Below are positions 28,061 to 38,100 of a stretch of DNA of 41,123 bases, piece after piece. The stretch is from Granulosicoccus sp. GTDB lineage: Bacteria > Pseudomonadota > Gammaproteobacteria > Granulosicoccales > Granulosicoccaceae. A program made the translations under genes and the position numbers. The notes below the pieces were generated by a model that searched no databases, had not been told where the DNA came from, and worked only from the letters and a program-made list of their open reading frames with translations. The number at the start of each line of letters is the position of its first letter. Position 1 is the first letter of the stretch. Location of the stretch: positions 1-41,123 of the forward strand of contig JALZWO010000171.1 of the NCBI GenBank assembly GCA_023300375.1, given 5' to 3'.

Positions 28061-28432
28061 ATGTTTCTGATTCATTGCCCGTACTGCGAAGAACATCGAG
28101 AAGAAGAGGAGTTTCATGCGGCTGGGCAGGCTCATATGCCTAGGCCCCTAGATCCTGACTCCCTTAGTGATGAGCAGTGGGCTAACTGGCTGTATTACAG
28201 AAAAAATCCTCGCGGTGAGCATCGAGAGCTTTGGGTGCATGCTGCGGGTTGTGGAAAATACTTCAATGTGTTGCGCAATACCCAAACGTATGAAATCTAC
28301 GCCACTTATAAATCAGGTGAAATGCTAGAGATGTCAGGCCCCACTACTGTGACAGCAACGGGTTCTGTGCTTAATTTTAGCAAGGCTCATGCTTCAAGCC
28401 AAACGGATCGTAAGCCGGGTAAGAGCTCATGA
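28061..28432 (+). CDS. soxD: Sarcosine oxidase subunit delta
   Basis: 123 residues. The small zinc subunit shows the expected ligands: C6-PY-C9, His60 and Cys64 (CPYC...WVHAAGC). Residues beyond about 98 (VTATGSVLNFSKAHASSQTDRKPGKSS) form a variable tail. It structurally supports the tetramer. Its stop overlaps the soxA start by 4 nt (ATGA), so translation is coupled. Confidence 0.96.
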   Translation: MFLIHCPYCEEHREEEEFHAAGQAHMPRPLDPDSLSDEQWANWLYYRKNPRGEHRELWVHAAGCGKYFNVLRNTQTYEIYATYKSGEMLEMSGPTTVTATGSVLNFSKAHASSQTDRKPGKSS

Positions 28433-31400
28433 TGACGCAAGCGCAGCTGAAAATTCAGCAACGTAATCGCCTGACAACTGGCGGCAGAATTAATCGTGAA
28501 AAGCCTCTTATGTTCACATTCGCCGGTAGGCGTTTAATGGGCTACGAGGGGGACACTGTTGCATCTGCTTTACTCGCTAACGGCGTTGATATTGTTGGCC
28601 GTAGTTTTAAATACGGCAGACCACGTGGCATCATGACCGCTGGTGTTGAAGAGCCCAATGCAGTGCTGCAGATCGGTGGTACTAAAGGCACCACCATACC
28701 TAACGTAAAAGCCACCGAGCAAATGCTCTACAACAAGTTAGCCTGTCGTCCGGTCAATGGCTGGCCAAGTGCTGAATTTGATTTAATGGGTGTATTCGGG
28801 CGAATCGGTGGTGAACTGATGACGCCAGGGTTCTACTATAAAACGTTCATGTGGCCAAAGTCGCAATGGGAGACTTATGAAAAATTCATTAGAAAAGCAG
28901 CAGGTCTAGGCAACAGCCCAGAGGTGCCTGATGTTGATTTGTACGATCACATGAACAGACATGCTGATGTTTTAGTGGTTGGTGCGGGGCCAGCGGGATT
29001 AACTGCCGCATTAAGTGCAGCGCGCAGTGGCTCAAGAGTGCTCATCGCCGATGAGCAACACGAATTCGGTGGGTCCTTGTTATTCTCTAACGAGACTATT
29101 GATGGCAAGCCAGCGATGCAATGGGTTATGGGTGTGGTTGAAGAGTTACGCGCTAATCCTCGAGTGACAATGCTGGACCATGCCACAGTGAATGGTTATC
29201 ACGATCACAATTTTTTAACGATCAGCGAACGGTGCACTGATTACCTCGGCGATCATGCACCACGTGGCAAGGTTCGCCATCGAATGCACAAGGTGCGTGC
29301 AGGTAGTGTGGTGCTGGCTACAGGTGCGCACGAGCGCCCATTAGTGTTCGCTAACAACGATATACCTGGTTGTATGGTTGCTTCTAGCGTGTCGCATTAC
29401 ATTAATCGATTTGCCGTAGTGCCGGGCGAGCGTCTGGTTGTCATGACATGTAACGATGGCGGCTATCAATGTGCACTTGACTGGCACGATGCGGGCCGTA
29501 CGGTTGTGGCTATCGTAGATAGTCGAAAAGCGCCTGATGGCACCTCGGTAGAACAAGCTGCTGAGCGTGGCATTAAAGTCATCACAGGATCTGCTGTTAT
29601 TGAAGCACAAGGTAAGAAACGAGTGCATGCTGCGCTTGTCACACCTGTGAATGCTGCAGCCAGTTTTGTCACCGGCGATTGTCAGTACCTGTACTGCGAT
29701 ACGATTGCCAGCAGCGGTGGTTGGAGTCCGGCGGTGCATTTGTCTTGTCACACCGGTAGCCGTCCGGTTTGGTCGCAAGAGGTACTGGGCTTCGTACCTG
29801 GTTTAACCACTGAGCAACGGTGGACAGCAGGTGTACTTACCGGCAAGGTATCACTGTCTGATGTGCTTAGCGACGGTATAACCGCAGGAACCGATGCGGC
29901 AAATGCTGCAGGCTTTACGGGTGCATCGGGCTATGTTGCGCCGTCGGTATCTACTGACAATCAAGTGGTGTGTGATGCGCAAGAGATGTATTTGCTACCT
30001 CACACTAAACCTAGTAGCCGTGCGCCTAAGCAGTTTGTCGACATGCAAAACGATGTGACAGCTGCGGGCATCGAGATGTCCACCCGCGAGGGCTTTGAAT
30101 CAATCGAGCACGTTAAGCGCTACACCGCTTTGGGTTTTGGTACTGATCAAGGTAAAACTGGCAATATCAACGGCATGGCCATTGTTGCTAAGGCCTTAGG
30201 TAAAACTATTGAACAAACGGGCACCACGGTATTTCGGCCTAACTACACACCGGTGAGTTTTGGTGTTGTCGCAGGTGCACATACGCGTGAGCTGTTTGAT
30301 CCGCAGCGGTTCACTGCCATGCATGAGTGGCACCTGAAAGCCGGTGCTGAATTTGAGAGTGTAGGGCAGTGGATGCGTCCTTGGTATTACCCACAAGGCG
30401 AAGAGACAATGCAAGAGGCTATCGCTCGCGAGCAGCTAGCCGTGAGAGCCAGTGTAGGTTTTCTTGATGCATCAACGCTTGGTAAAATTGATATACAAGG
30501 GAAAGATGCACGTGAGTTTCTGGGTCGTGTGTATACCAATGCCTGGGCTAAGTTAAAACCGGGTTTTTGTCGTTATGGTTTGATGTGTGGCGAAGACGGC
30601 ATGGTTATGGACGATGGTGTTACTGCTTGTCTTGCAGAAAATCACTTTCATATGACAACGACCTCGGGTGGTGCTGCCAGAGTGATGTCCTGGCTTGAAA
30701 TCTACCATCAAACAGAATGGCCTGAGATGGAAGTGTTTTTTAATAGCGTGACCGATCACTGGGCAACCATAGCCATTGCTGGCCCCAATGCGCGAAAGCT
30801 GTTGGAAAAGCTGACTGATGCTGATGTGAGTGCAGAGAATTTTAAGTTTATGCAATGGATTGATGCAACAGTCGCTGGCGTGCCTGCACGTGTGTTTAGA
30901 ATTTCATTTACGGGTGATTTATCGTTCGAGGTCAACGTTGCATCACACTATGCTTTGGCAGTATTGGAGGCATTGGTTGAGGCTGGCAAGGAATTCAATC
31001 TCACACCTTACGGCACTGAAACCATGCACGTGCTGCGTGCAGAGAAGGGCTTTATCATTGTTGGCCAGGACACCGATGGCTCCATGACGCCGCATGATAT
31101 TAACCATGGTTGGGCAGTTGTAGATAGCAAGCCATTTAGCTATCTAGGTAAGCGTGGAATGAACAGAGCCGATTGTTTACGATCTGATCGCAAGCAGCTA
31201 GTGGGTTTGATGACCACTAACCCGCAAGTGACGTTACCTGAGGGTGCACAAGCGGTGCGAAACCCCAATGAGGCTATCCCGATGACGATGGTCGGGCATG
31301 TGACCTCAAGTTATCATAGTGCGTTTCTTGGTCGGACGATAGCCATGGGTGTGATAAAAGATGGCCTCAACAGAATGGGAGAGAAGGTCTATTTCCCTCT

Positions 31401-31479
31401 ACGCGATGGCACAACGGTTGAGGCAGTGATCTGTTCTACCGTATTTCTTGATCCTGACGGCGCGAGGCAGAAAGTATGA
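28429..31479 (+). CDS. soxA: Sarcosine oxidase subunit alpha
   Basis: 1016 residues. In order: a ferredoxin-like N-terminal region (about 15-100; YEGDTVASALLANGVDIVGRSFKYGRPRG), an NAD-binding Rossmann domain (VLVVGAGPAGLTAALSAARSGSRVLIADEQ, near 180-210, with a second ATGAHERPLVF segment) and a C-terminal aminomethyltransferase (GcvT-like) folate domain from about 620. The folate domain passes the one-carbon unit to tetrahydrofolate to give 5,10-methylene-THF. Length is close to the family norm. It starts inside the soxD stop, and its own stop overlaps soxG by 4 nt. An alternative ATG lies one codon downstream. Confidence 0.96.
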   Translation: MMTQAQLKIQQRNRLTTGGRINREKPLMFTFAGRRLMGYEGDTVASALLANGVDIVGRSFKYGRPRGIMTAGVEEPNAVLQIGGTKGTTIPNVKATEQMLYNKLACRPVNGWPSAEFDLMGVFGRIGGELMTPGFYYKTFMWPKSQWETYEKFIRKAAGLGNSPEVPDVDLYDHMNRHADVLVVGAGPAGLTAALSAARSGSRVLIADEQHEFGGSLLFSNETIDGKPAMQWVMGVVEELRANPRVTMLDHATVNGYHDHNFLTISERCTDYLGDHAPRGKVRHRMHKVRAGSVVLATGAHERPLVFANNDIPGCMVASSVSHYINRFAVVPGERLVVMTCNDGGYQCALDWHDAGRTVVAIVDSRKAPDGTSVEQAAERGIKVITGSAVIEAQGKKRVHAALVTPVNAAASFVTGDCQYLYCDTIASSGGWSPAVHLSCHTGSRPVWSQEVLGFVPGLTTEQRWTAGVLTGKVSLSDVLSDGITAGTDAANAAGFTGASGYVAPSVSTDNQVVCDAQEMYLLPHTKPSSRAPKQFVDMQNDVTAAGIEMSTREGFESIEHVKRYTALGFGTDQGKTGNINGMAIVAKALGKTIEQTGTTVFRPNYTPVSFGVVAGAHTRELFDPQRFTAMHEWHLKAGAEFESVGQWMRPWYYPQGEETMQEAIAREQLAVRASVGFLDASTLGKIDIQGKDAREFLGRVYTNAWAKLKPGFCRYGLMCGEDGMVMDDGVTACLAENHFHMTTTSGGAARVMSWLEIYHQTEWPEMEVFFNSVTDHWATIAIAGPNARKLLEKLTDADVSAENFKFMQWIDATVAGVPARVFRISFTGDLSFEVNVASHYALAVLEALVEAGKEFNLTPYGTETMHVLRAEKGFIIVGQDTDGSMTPHDINHGWAVVDSKPFSYLGKRGMNRADCLRSDRKQLVGLMTTNPQVTLPEGAQAVRNPNEAIPMTMVGHVTSSYHSAFLGRTIAMGVIKDGLNRMGEKVYFPLRDGTTVEAVICSTVFLDPDGARQKV

Positions 31480-32141
31480 GTGAGTCTGACAATATCGTTG
31501 TAATGGATCAGTTTTCAAAAAACATTGATGCTAGTACTGCTTCAGTTGTACATACTGGTCAGTTGAATGTTGATGCCTCTGATAATGGTGCAAATAGCAA
31601 AGCTCACGTGCGTTTAGCTGAGCAGCCTGTTGCCGGGCTACTCATGTTGCGTGCGAGCAGTGAAGAGCAAATGGCAGCCCTTGGTGCTGCGTTACAAACT
31701 CACTGCGGTGTGGCCTTAGCGTCACGCTTAGCATCGAACACATCGGGTGATTATTGCGTTCGTTGGATGAGCCCTGATGCGTGGTTGTTATCGTGTCCTT
31801 TGTCCGATGCATTTAGCATTGAGCAAAAATTACGCGGTGTAGTGAGTGGACACGTCGCCATTGTACAAATCTCAGGCGGGTATTCGGTGTTTGAACTCAG
31901 TGGTGCCAAAGCACTTGAGGTGCTACAAAAAAGCTCAGGTTACGATACACATCCGGACAATTTTCCCGTTGGCAAAGTGGTCAACACCACATTTGCCAAA
32001 GCACAAATCACGATACGAGCAGTACAAACTGGTGACGAGGCCAGCTACGAGTTAATCGTGCGCCGAAGCTTCAGTGACTACATCTGGATTTGGCTGCAAC
32101 GGGCGTCTTATGAATATGGACTGGACTCGGTAGGCGGCTAG
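31476..32141 (+). CDS. soxG: Sarcosine oxidase subunit gamma
   Basis: 221 residues, with GcvT-related fold characteristics (WMSPDAWLLSCPLSDAFSIEQKLRG, VVQISGGYSVFELSGAKALEVLQKS, ELIVRRSFSDYIWIWLQRASYEYGL) typical of SoxG. The first 40 residues are low-complexity and variable. It completes the heterotetrameric enzyme. Its start overlaps the soxA stop by 4 nt. No folD, purU, glyA or sdaB-type genes follow, so one-carbon disposal genes must be elsewhere. Confidence 0.94.
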   Translation: MSESDNIVVMDQFSKNIDASTASVVHTGQLNVDASDNGANSKAHVRLAEQPVAGLLMLRASSEEQMAALGAALQTHCGVALASRLASNTSGDYCVRWMSPDAWLLSCPLSDAFSIEQKLRGVVSGHVAIVQISGGYSVFELSGAKALEVLQKSSGYDTHPDNFPVGKVVNTTFAKAQITIRAVQTGDEASYELIVRRSFSDYIWIWLQRASYEYGLDSVGG

Positions 32142-32190
32142 CTTGGCGCTTACCGACTAGAGGAAGCCGCTAGCGGGTAATCAGCAAGCA

Positions 32191-33105
32191 TTAAAATGCT
32201 ACCGGGCGAACCAACTTCAGTACTCTTTTTCTAGATTCTTCATCAATCAAGGTGTTCTTCCCGTAGCTTTGAAGTATTTCATTCATAGCTTTTATATGTG
32301 GCATGAGCAGATCTTTATCTTTATTTTTTACAGCAAATTGATTTATCGTTCTTAGTAGTGCTACAGATGCACTATTTAAGCTATTGTTTTGTCTTGGTGT
32401 CGGATTATCATGTGGCGTCGCCAAGCCTAGTTTTTCAATAACGCTCTGCACCACATCACCTTTGTATTCTAGTGCCAAGACGCTACTTTCACCAAACAGT
32501 GCTTGGCAGTCGGTGACGAAGCCTTGATAATTTAAATGTTGCGAAAACCAATGAATATCAAGCATTTCAGCAAAGCTTAAATTACTTCCATAGCACTGAT
32601 TACCTTCAATTTTTGGATTGCGAATACACTGCTTGTAATAGCTTTCAATAAATTCAAGCGGATCACGAAACCACACCCATATTTCTGTATCGAAAAGAGT
32701 GCTTAGTTCGGCTAAGAGAGCTTTAGACTCATCTGGAAAATCCCACCAGTAATTGTAGATACCTTCAGAAGACAGAAGGATGGTGTGCGTAGCCATGTCC
32801 ACTTGAGACAAAATGTTTTTGAAATTTTCGAGAAAATGCAGCGTATGTGCTGTTACCAAATTCTTTTCAAACCATTGATGCTTCGGAGCAAACGGATTAG
32901 TAATTTTTTGTGTGTTATGCGGAAACAACAAACCCTTGCGCCTCAGTTTCCCTTGCTTTCTATTAAGATAGGTTTGCAAACTGGTTGTTCCGGTTTTCGG
33001 CGTACCTGCATGCAAGATCAATTTTAATTTCAGTGCCCTTTGCTGCTCTATTGGTTGTAATAACTCAGTCAGTTCTTGAGTGAAATGGTTAGTTGAATTT
33101 CCCAT
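32191..33105 (-). CDS. Sulfotransferase-like protein
   Basis: 304 residues, no signal peptide. Near the N-terminus LILHAGTPKTGTTSLQTYL gives the PAPS-binding 5'-phosphosulfate loop (TPKTGTTS, about 35-42) of sulfotransferase families. The IWVWFRDPLEFIESYYKQ segment fits the second, 3'-phosphate-binding region (RDP). It probably transfers sulfate from PAPS to a carbohydrate or small molecule, but the acceptor is unknown, and remote homologues may lack activity. Codons are noticeably AT-richer than in the sox genes. It is convergent with soxG and divergent from the lipoprotein gene, with 400 bp of non-coding sequence between. No polysaccharide genes are adjacent. Confidence 0.8.
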   Translation of the reverse strand: MGNSTNHFTQELTELLQPIEQQRALKLKLILHAGTPKTGTTSLQTYLNRKQGKLRRKGLLFPHNTQKITNPFAPKHQWFEKNLVTAHTLHFLENFKNILSQVDMATHTILLSSEGIYNYWWDFPDESKALLAELSTLFDTEIWVWFRDPLEFIESYYKQCIRNPKIEGNQCYGSNLSFAEMLDIHWFSQHLNYQGFVTDCQALFGESSVLALEYKGDVVQSVIEKLGLATPHDNPTPRQNNSLNSASVALLRTINQFAVKNKDKDLLMPHIKAMNEILQSYGKNTLIDEESRKRVLKLVRPVAF

Positions 33106-33506
33106 AACAACAGGTTAGCAAGCTTCAAGGCTTGGCGGTGAACTGATGTGCTACAGCTAGCTACTATAGGCTACGGCAGGTAAGCTTATTAAGCGGTGGC
33201 GGCTGACCCCGCACAAGCGGCCGCGGCTGTTTAAGCAGACACGCTGATCGTACACGCAAAAGAATGACATTTAAACTTCAACCATTGATGCGCAGAAACT
33301 GGCTGATACAACGGGAGGACAGCTCTTCGTAATTGAGGGTGTCAATCACATATAGAAGGAGGCGCCTGCGAGTAGTAGCCAGAGTGTTCAGAATGCCATT
33401 TATCTGATAGTGGTCGCATAATGAACACTATAGAAAGCGGTAATTAAACCGGCTCGTAAATGACATTTTATTGTAGCCTGTACCGGTTAATTGCGGGATA
33501 GTTACT
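33106..33506. other. Intergenic region between divergent genes
   Basis: About 400 bp without a credible gene. It carries an imperfect inverted pair (ATTAAACCGG near 33443-33452 and CCGGTTAATT at 33483-33492) directly upstream of the lipoprotein start, plus GC-rich clusters near 33205-33230. No promoter could be called with confidence. Confidence 0.4.
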
Positions 33507-34637
33507 ATGAACCTAACAGCACTTTCTTTAGCGACAGCTACAATTCTACTAACTGTTGCTTGCAGCTCTGACAGCAATAATTCTGCAATAGATGATTCTG
33601 GTTTAGTCATCGTCGATGGTTCACCTGCTGATGACAACACCACCAATCCAAGCCTACCGTCAGTCCCACTAGATGACATTCGAGCACAGGTGCTTAGTGA
33701 ACTAGCAGGGTATCAAAGTGAATCTTTAGCAGAATTAATGTACGAACTTGCTACCAATATAGAAGCAACGACAACCAGTGTTCAATTGCCAGGTACAGTT
33801 GTTGAAACTGAGGTTGTTTCGTTTACCGACCCTAGTACACGTAACAGCTTTGACTGCCAGTTCGGTGGCACCATGGTTAGAGTTAGTGACAGCATCCGTG
33901 AGAGCTTAGGCGGCCCGACATCAGAAACTAATAGATATGAATTATATGAATTTGACCAATGTATTACAGCTATAAGTGGTGGCTCCCTAGCTGACGGAAA
34001 TTATGAGTTAAACGGTAGCTATACTTATGAAACTTTCATACGGTCCAGCTCAGGTGGAAGCTTTCGAAATACTGTTGCTACGTGGGATGCTTTTAAACTT
34101 CAACAAGTGGATGGAGTTTCTTACGAGTTAATTGGATCACTGACGCTTGGATTGCTAACAAATTCAGCATCGGCTGAAACCACCCGAGATAGCCAGATCC
34201 TTCGCTATTTAGAATCAAGTGGTGATATGACAACAGTTGAGTTTGTTGACGTGGAATTCCATCAACAAAGACGGCCGATATTTATTGGGGGAAGTGTTCA
34301 AGGCCAGAGAGAAGTTCGGATCAATGGCGCATACACTGGCCCACTGTCTCAAGGCGAGACGCTGCAGGTAAGCACCGACACTGACTTCACAGAGTCAATT
34401 TCTTCAAACGTTGAATTCACTGAGCCGCTTACTGGAAACTTACAAATTACTTCAAGTGATGGCGGTGTGCTTACCATGACCGCCAACGGGGCTCTGGCAA
34501 TTAGCTTTCTTAGTGCCGATGGGACAACAATTGAATCAACTCTCGAAGAACTTCCTGTTTTTGACTTACTTGGGCCCGGTTGCATACCTGGTGGAGACTT
34601 TTTCGATACTATCGAGATTGAATCTTGCTCATTTTAG
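33507..34637 (+). CDS. Putative lipoprotein of unknown function
   Basis: 376 residues. The N-terminus is a short hydrophobic signal ending in LLTVAC, with Cys19 as the probable lipidation site (TVAC, a slightly imperfect lipobox) followed by SSDSNNSA, a typical flexible linker. The mature part is beta-rich with many Ser, Thr, Gly and Asp residues. It has two candidate disulfide pairs: FDCQFGG with FDQCITA, and GPGCIPGG with the final ESCSF. I do not recognise a family. Residue +2 is Ser, so outer-membrane sorting is expected. It stands alone between two non-coding stretches and looks like an accessory gene. Confidence 0.75.
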   Translation: MNLTALSLATATILLTVACSSDSNNSAIDDSGLVIVDGSPADDNTTNPSLPSVPLDDIRAQVLSELAGYQSESLAELMYELATNIEATTTSVQLPGTVVETEVVSFTDPSTRNSFDCQFGGTMVRVSDSIRESLGGPTSETNRYELYEFDQCITAISGGSLADGNYELNGSYTYETFIRSSSGGSFRNTVATWDAFKLQQVDGVSYELIGSLTLGLLTNSASAETTRDSQILRYLESSGDMTTVEFVDVEFHQQRRPIFIGGSVQGQREVRINGAYTGPLSQGETLQVSTDTDFTESISSNVEFTEPLTGNLQITSSDGGVLTMTANGALAISFLSADGTTIESTLEELPVFDLLGPGCIPGGDFFDTIEIESCSF

Positions 34638-35121
34638 AGTGATGCAAAATCTTACAAAATGCGCAGAAAAACATTGGACCGTAGACAGCTTGGAACAGAA
34701 ATAAAGCCAACGTTATAGGAAATTCCACCATGGCCGCACTAAGATAGTTACGAAGTTATCTTCGACGCAGGTCTAACATAGCCTTGCAGCAAGCACTTGA
34801 CCCTGCCACACAACCTAGCTGTCGCAAAAACGAGTATCAGTCTCCAGTGTTTCTTGTGCCAGATGTTAGCCGTACCAGTCAAATACTTTGTTGTAGACGT
34901 AAATTCAATGCTACACGAGCAGTTTGCGGCGGTGGGTTCAGCCGGTAGCGATATCAGCTTAATTCTGCAAAGTGGCGATATTTTTCGCCGTATTCTGTAT
35001 AGCCTACAGATATAGAATTTTGCTCAGATTTTGCCCCTTGTACTGGGCGTGTCCAGCGCAATACGACGTGTATTACGCTGGGGCACGATGGTCACCTGAC
35101 AGAGACCGCCTTTACAAAATA
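34638..35121. other. Gene-free convergent intergenic region
   Basis: About 480 bp after the lipoprotein gene and before the pyc stop. Small open frames here have no SD and no protein-like composition. The region contains the strong hairpin at 35048-35087 and a weaker one, TCTGTA-TAGCC-TACAGA, near 34994-35010. Confidence 0.5.
35048..35087. terminator. Long hairpin downstream of pyc
   Basis: CCAGCG-c-AATAC, loop GACGT, then GTATT-a-CGCTGG gives 11 pairs with one mismatch, and CGTG/CACG extend the stem with one bulge. It lies about 35 bp past the pyc stop. No T run follows in either direction, so it may be a stabilising 3' hairpin or a non-canonical terminator. Confidence 0.4.
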
Positions 35122-38100
35122 TCAGGCAGGGGCATCTTCCTTAACTTCAATCCTTACCATTAAGTCCTTGGCATCGATCTGATCGCCAGCTTTAACTAGC
35201 ATTTCGTCTACAACACCATCAATTTCACTGTAGATGGCTGTCTCCATTTTCATAGCTTCTATGGATAGCAGAATATCCCCAGCCGCAATACTCTGACCTG
35301 TTTTCACGTTCACGGTGGATACAACGCCTGGCATCGGTGCACCAACTTGAGCAGGGTTGCCTGCTTCAGCTTTGGCGCGTACCGCAGATGCGTTGGCGCT
35401 TTGTAGTCGGTCGGGTACTGCCACAGAGCGAGGTTGTCCATTGAGTTCGAAGAACACGCGCTTCATGCCTTTGTCGTTCACTTCGCCAATAGCAAGGCAA
35501 CGAATGACCAGTGTTTTACCTTTCTCGATCTCTACGAAAATCTCACTTCCAGGTTCCATGCCGTAAAAATATACTGGCGTTGGCAAAGCACTGGTAGGCC
35601 CGTACGTGTCTTGTGCGGTGCGAAAATCTTTGAACACCTTAGGGTACATATTGTACGAGGCCAGTTCTTGCTCAGACACATCATGGCCAATAGTCTCCGA
35701 CAGTTCCGATTTTACAGCTGGTAGGTCAGCGGCAGGCATTACAGCACTGGCTCGCTCTGATAGTGCAGTTTCGCCTTTAAGTACTTTATTTTTAATGCCT
35801 TCTGGGAAGCCACCAGGTGTCTGGCTTAGCTCACCACGCATCATGGATACAACTGAATCCGGGAAGGCGATGTCTGTATCAGGATGCTCCACATCATCGA
35901 TCGTCATATCCTGACTGATCATCATCAAGGCCATGTCGCCAACCACCTTGGATGAAGGTGTCACCTTAACGATATCGCCAAACATTTGATTAACATCGCT
36001 ATAGGCTTTGGCAACTTCATGCCAGCGAGAATCCAGCCCCATTGAATGCGCTTGCTCTTTTAAGTTAGTGAACTGTCCACCCGGCATCTCGTGTAAGTAA
36101 ACTTCGGAAGCGGGGCCCATCAAGTCACTTTCGAACGCTGCATACTGGTTGCGCACTGCTTCCCAATAGAATGAAATTTGCTCGATAGTCTCACGACTCA
36201 AGCCTGAATCGCGCGGTGTGCCACGCATGGCTGCCACCAGTGATCCGAGACAAGGCTGCGAGGTAAGGCCAGATAAAGAATCCATGGCCGCGTCAATGGC
36301 ATCAACGCCTGCATCAACCGCTGCTAAGGTTGTTGCTGCTGAAATACCGGATGTGTCATGCGTATGGTAATGAGTGGGAAGGCCTATCTCGTTGCGCAGT
36401 TCTTTGAAAAGCACTGTCGCTGCCGCAGGCTTCATCAGACCGGCCATATCTTTGATACACAGGATATGAGCACCGGCTTTTTCTAGCTCCTTAGCGAGAT
36501 CGATGTAGTATTTGAGATTGTATTTTGATCGTCCCTTATCTAGCATGTCGCCGGTATAGCAGATCGACGCTTCACACAGTTTGTCTGCCTCGAGCACCGC
36601 GTCCATTGAGACGCGCATGTTATCTACCCAGTTGAAGCAATCAAACACACGGAACAAATCGATACCTGAGCTAGCTGCCTGCTTGATAAAATGCTGAACC
36701 ACGTTATCGGGGTAGTTGGTATAACCTACACCGTTTGCTCCGCGAATTAGCATTTGTAGCAGGATGTTGGGTACACGCTCACGAATCATCTCTAAGCGCT
36801 CCCAAGGATCTTCAGTTAAGAAGCGCATGCTGACATCAAATGTTGCGCCGCCCCAGCATTCTAGGGACAAAAGCTCTGGTAGACCTTTGGCGTACGACTC
36901 ACTGATATTAATAATGTCGTTAGTACGCATACGCGTTGCAAGAAGTGACTGATGTGAATCGCGCATGGTGGTATCGGTCACCAAGACATGTGGTGTATCA
37001 CGTAGCCATTGTCCAAACGCCTTTGGACCAATCTCATCTAGGAGGTTCTTGGTGCCAGGCTTGATGTCATTGTCAAACCAAGGGGCTTTTGGTGCGAGTG
37101 CATTGATTCTGGGTTTGGGGCGATTGCGTGTTTCAGGATGTCCATTAACAGTGACGTCAGCCACGTACTTGAGTAGCTTTGTGGCGCGATCTTGCCTTCT
37201 AACTTGTTCAAATAAAGCTGGCGTGGTGTCAATGAACTGCGTTGTGTAACTGTTGTTACGAAAATTTTCGTGGCCGATAATGTTTTCGAGAAAGGTCAGG
37301 TTTGTGGCCACACCACGTATCCGAAACTCTCTTAGCGCACGATCCATACGCTTGATGGTCTCTTCTGGCGTTGGTGCCCAGGCAGTAACCTTTTCTAGTA
37401 GTGGATCGTAGAAGCGATTGATCACGGCGCCAGAGTAGGCGGTACCACCATCCAAGCGAATACCGAAGCCTGAAGCCCCTCGATAAGCGGTTATGCGTCC
37501 GTAGTCAGGTACAAAATTCTGCTCAGGGTCTTCTGTAGTGATACGACACTGCATGGCATGACCATTGAGCTTGATATCTTTTTGGGCAGGTACGCCAGAT
37601 TCAGGTGAGCCGATGGGATGGCCCTCTACTAGGTGTATCTGTGCTTTGATAATGTCAATGCCTGTGACTTCTTCTGTCACGGTGTGCTCGACCTGTACAC
37701 GCGGGTTTACTTCAATGAAGTAGAAAGCACCCGTGTCTATGTCCATCAGGAATTCGACAGTACCTGCGCCAAGGTAGTCGGTGGCATTGGCAATCTTTAG
37801 CGCATAGCTGCTCAGCTCTTCACGTTGTTCTGTACTCAAGTATGGTGCGGGTGCGCGTTCTACTACTTTTTGGTTACGCCGCTGAACGGTGCAATCACGC
37901 TCAAACAAATGCACGGCATTACCGTGCGCGTCACCCAGTATTTGCGCCTCGACGTGTCTTGCCCGCTCTACTAGTTTCTCTAAGTATATTTCATCTTTGC
38001 CGAAAGCGGCTTGTGCCTCTCGACGCGCTTCGTTGGATTGCTTCTCAAGCTCGTCTTCGCTGCGAATAGTTCGCATGCCACGACCACCGCCACCCCAAGA

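Noticed and set aside
34749-34759. TACGAAGTTAT matches 11 bp of a loxP arm
   Set aside because: No second arm in the correct spacing and no recombinase nearby; chance similarity.
34797-35163. Two overlapping 60-70 codon frames between the lipoprotein gene and pyc
   Set aside because: No ribosome binding site, no coding-like composition, and one runs into the pyc 3' end.
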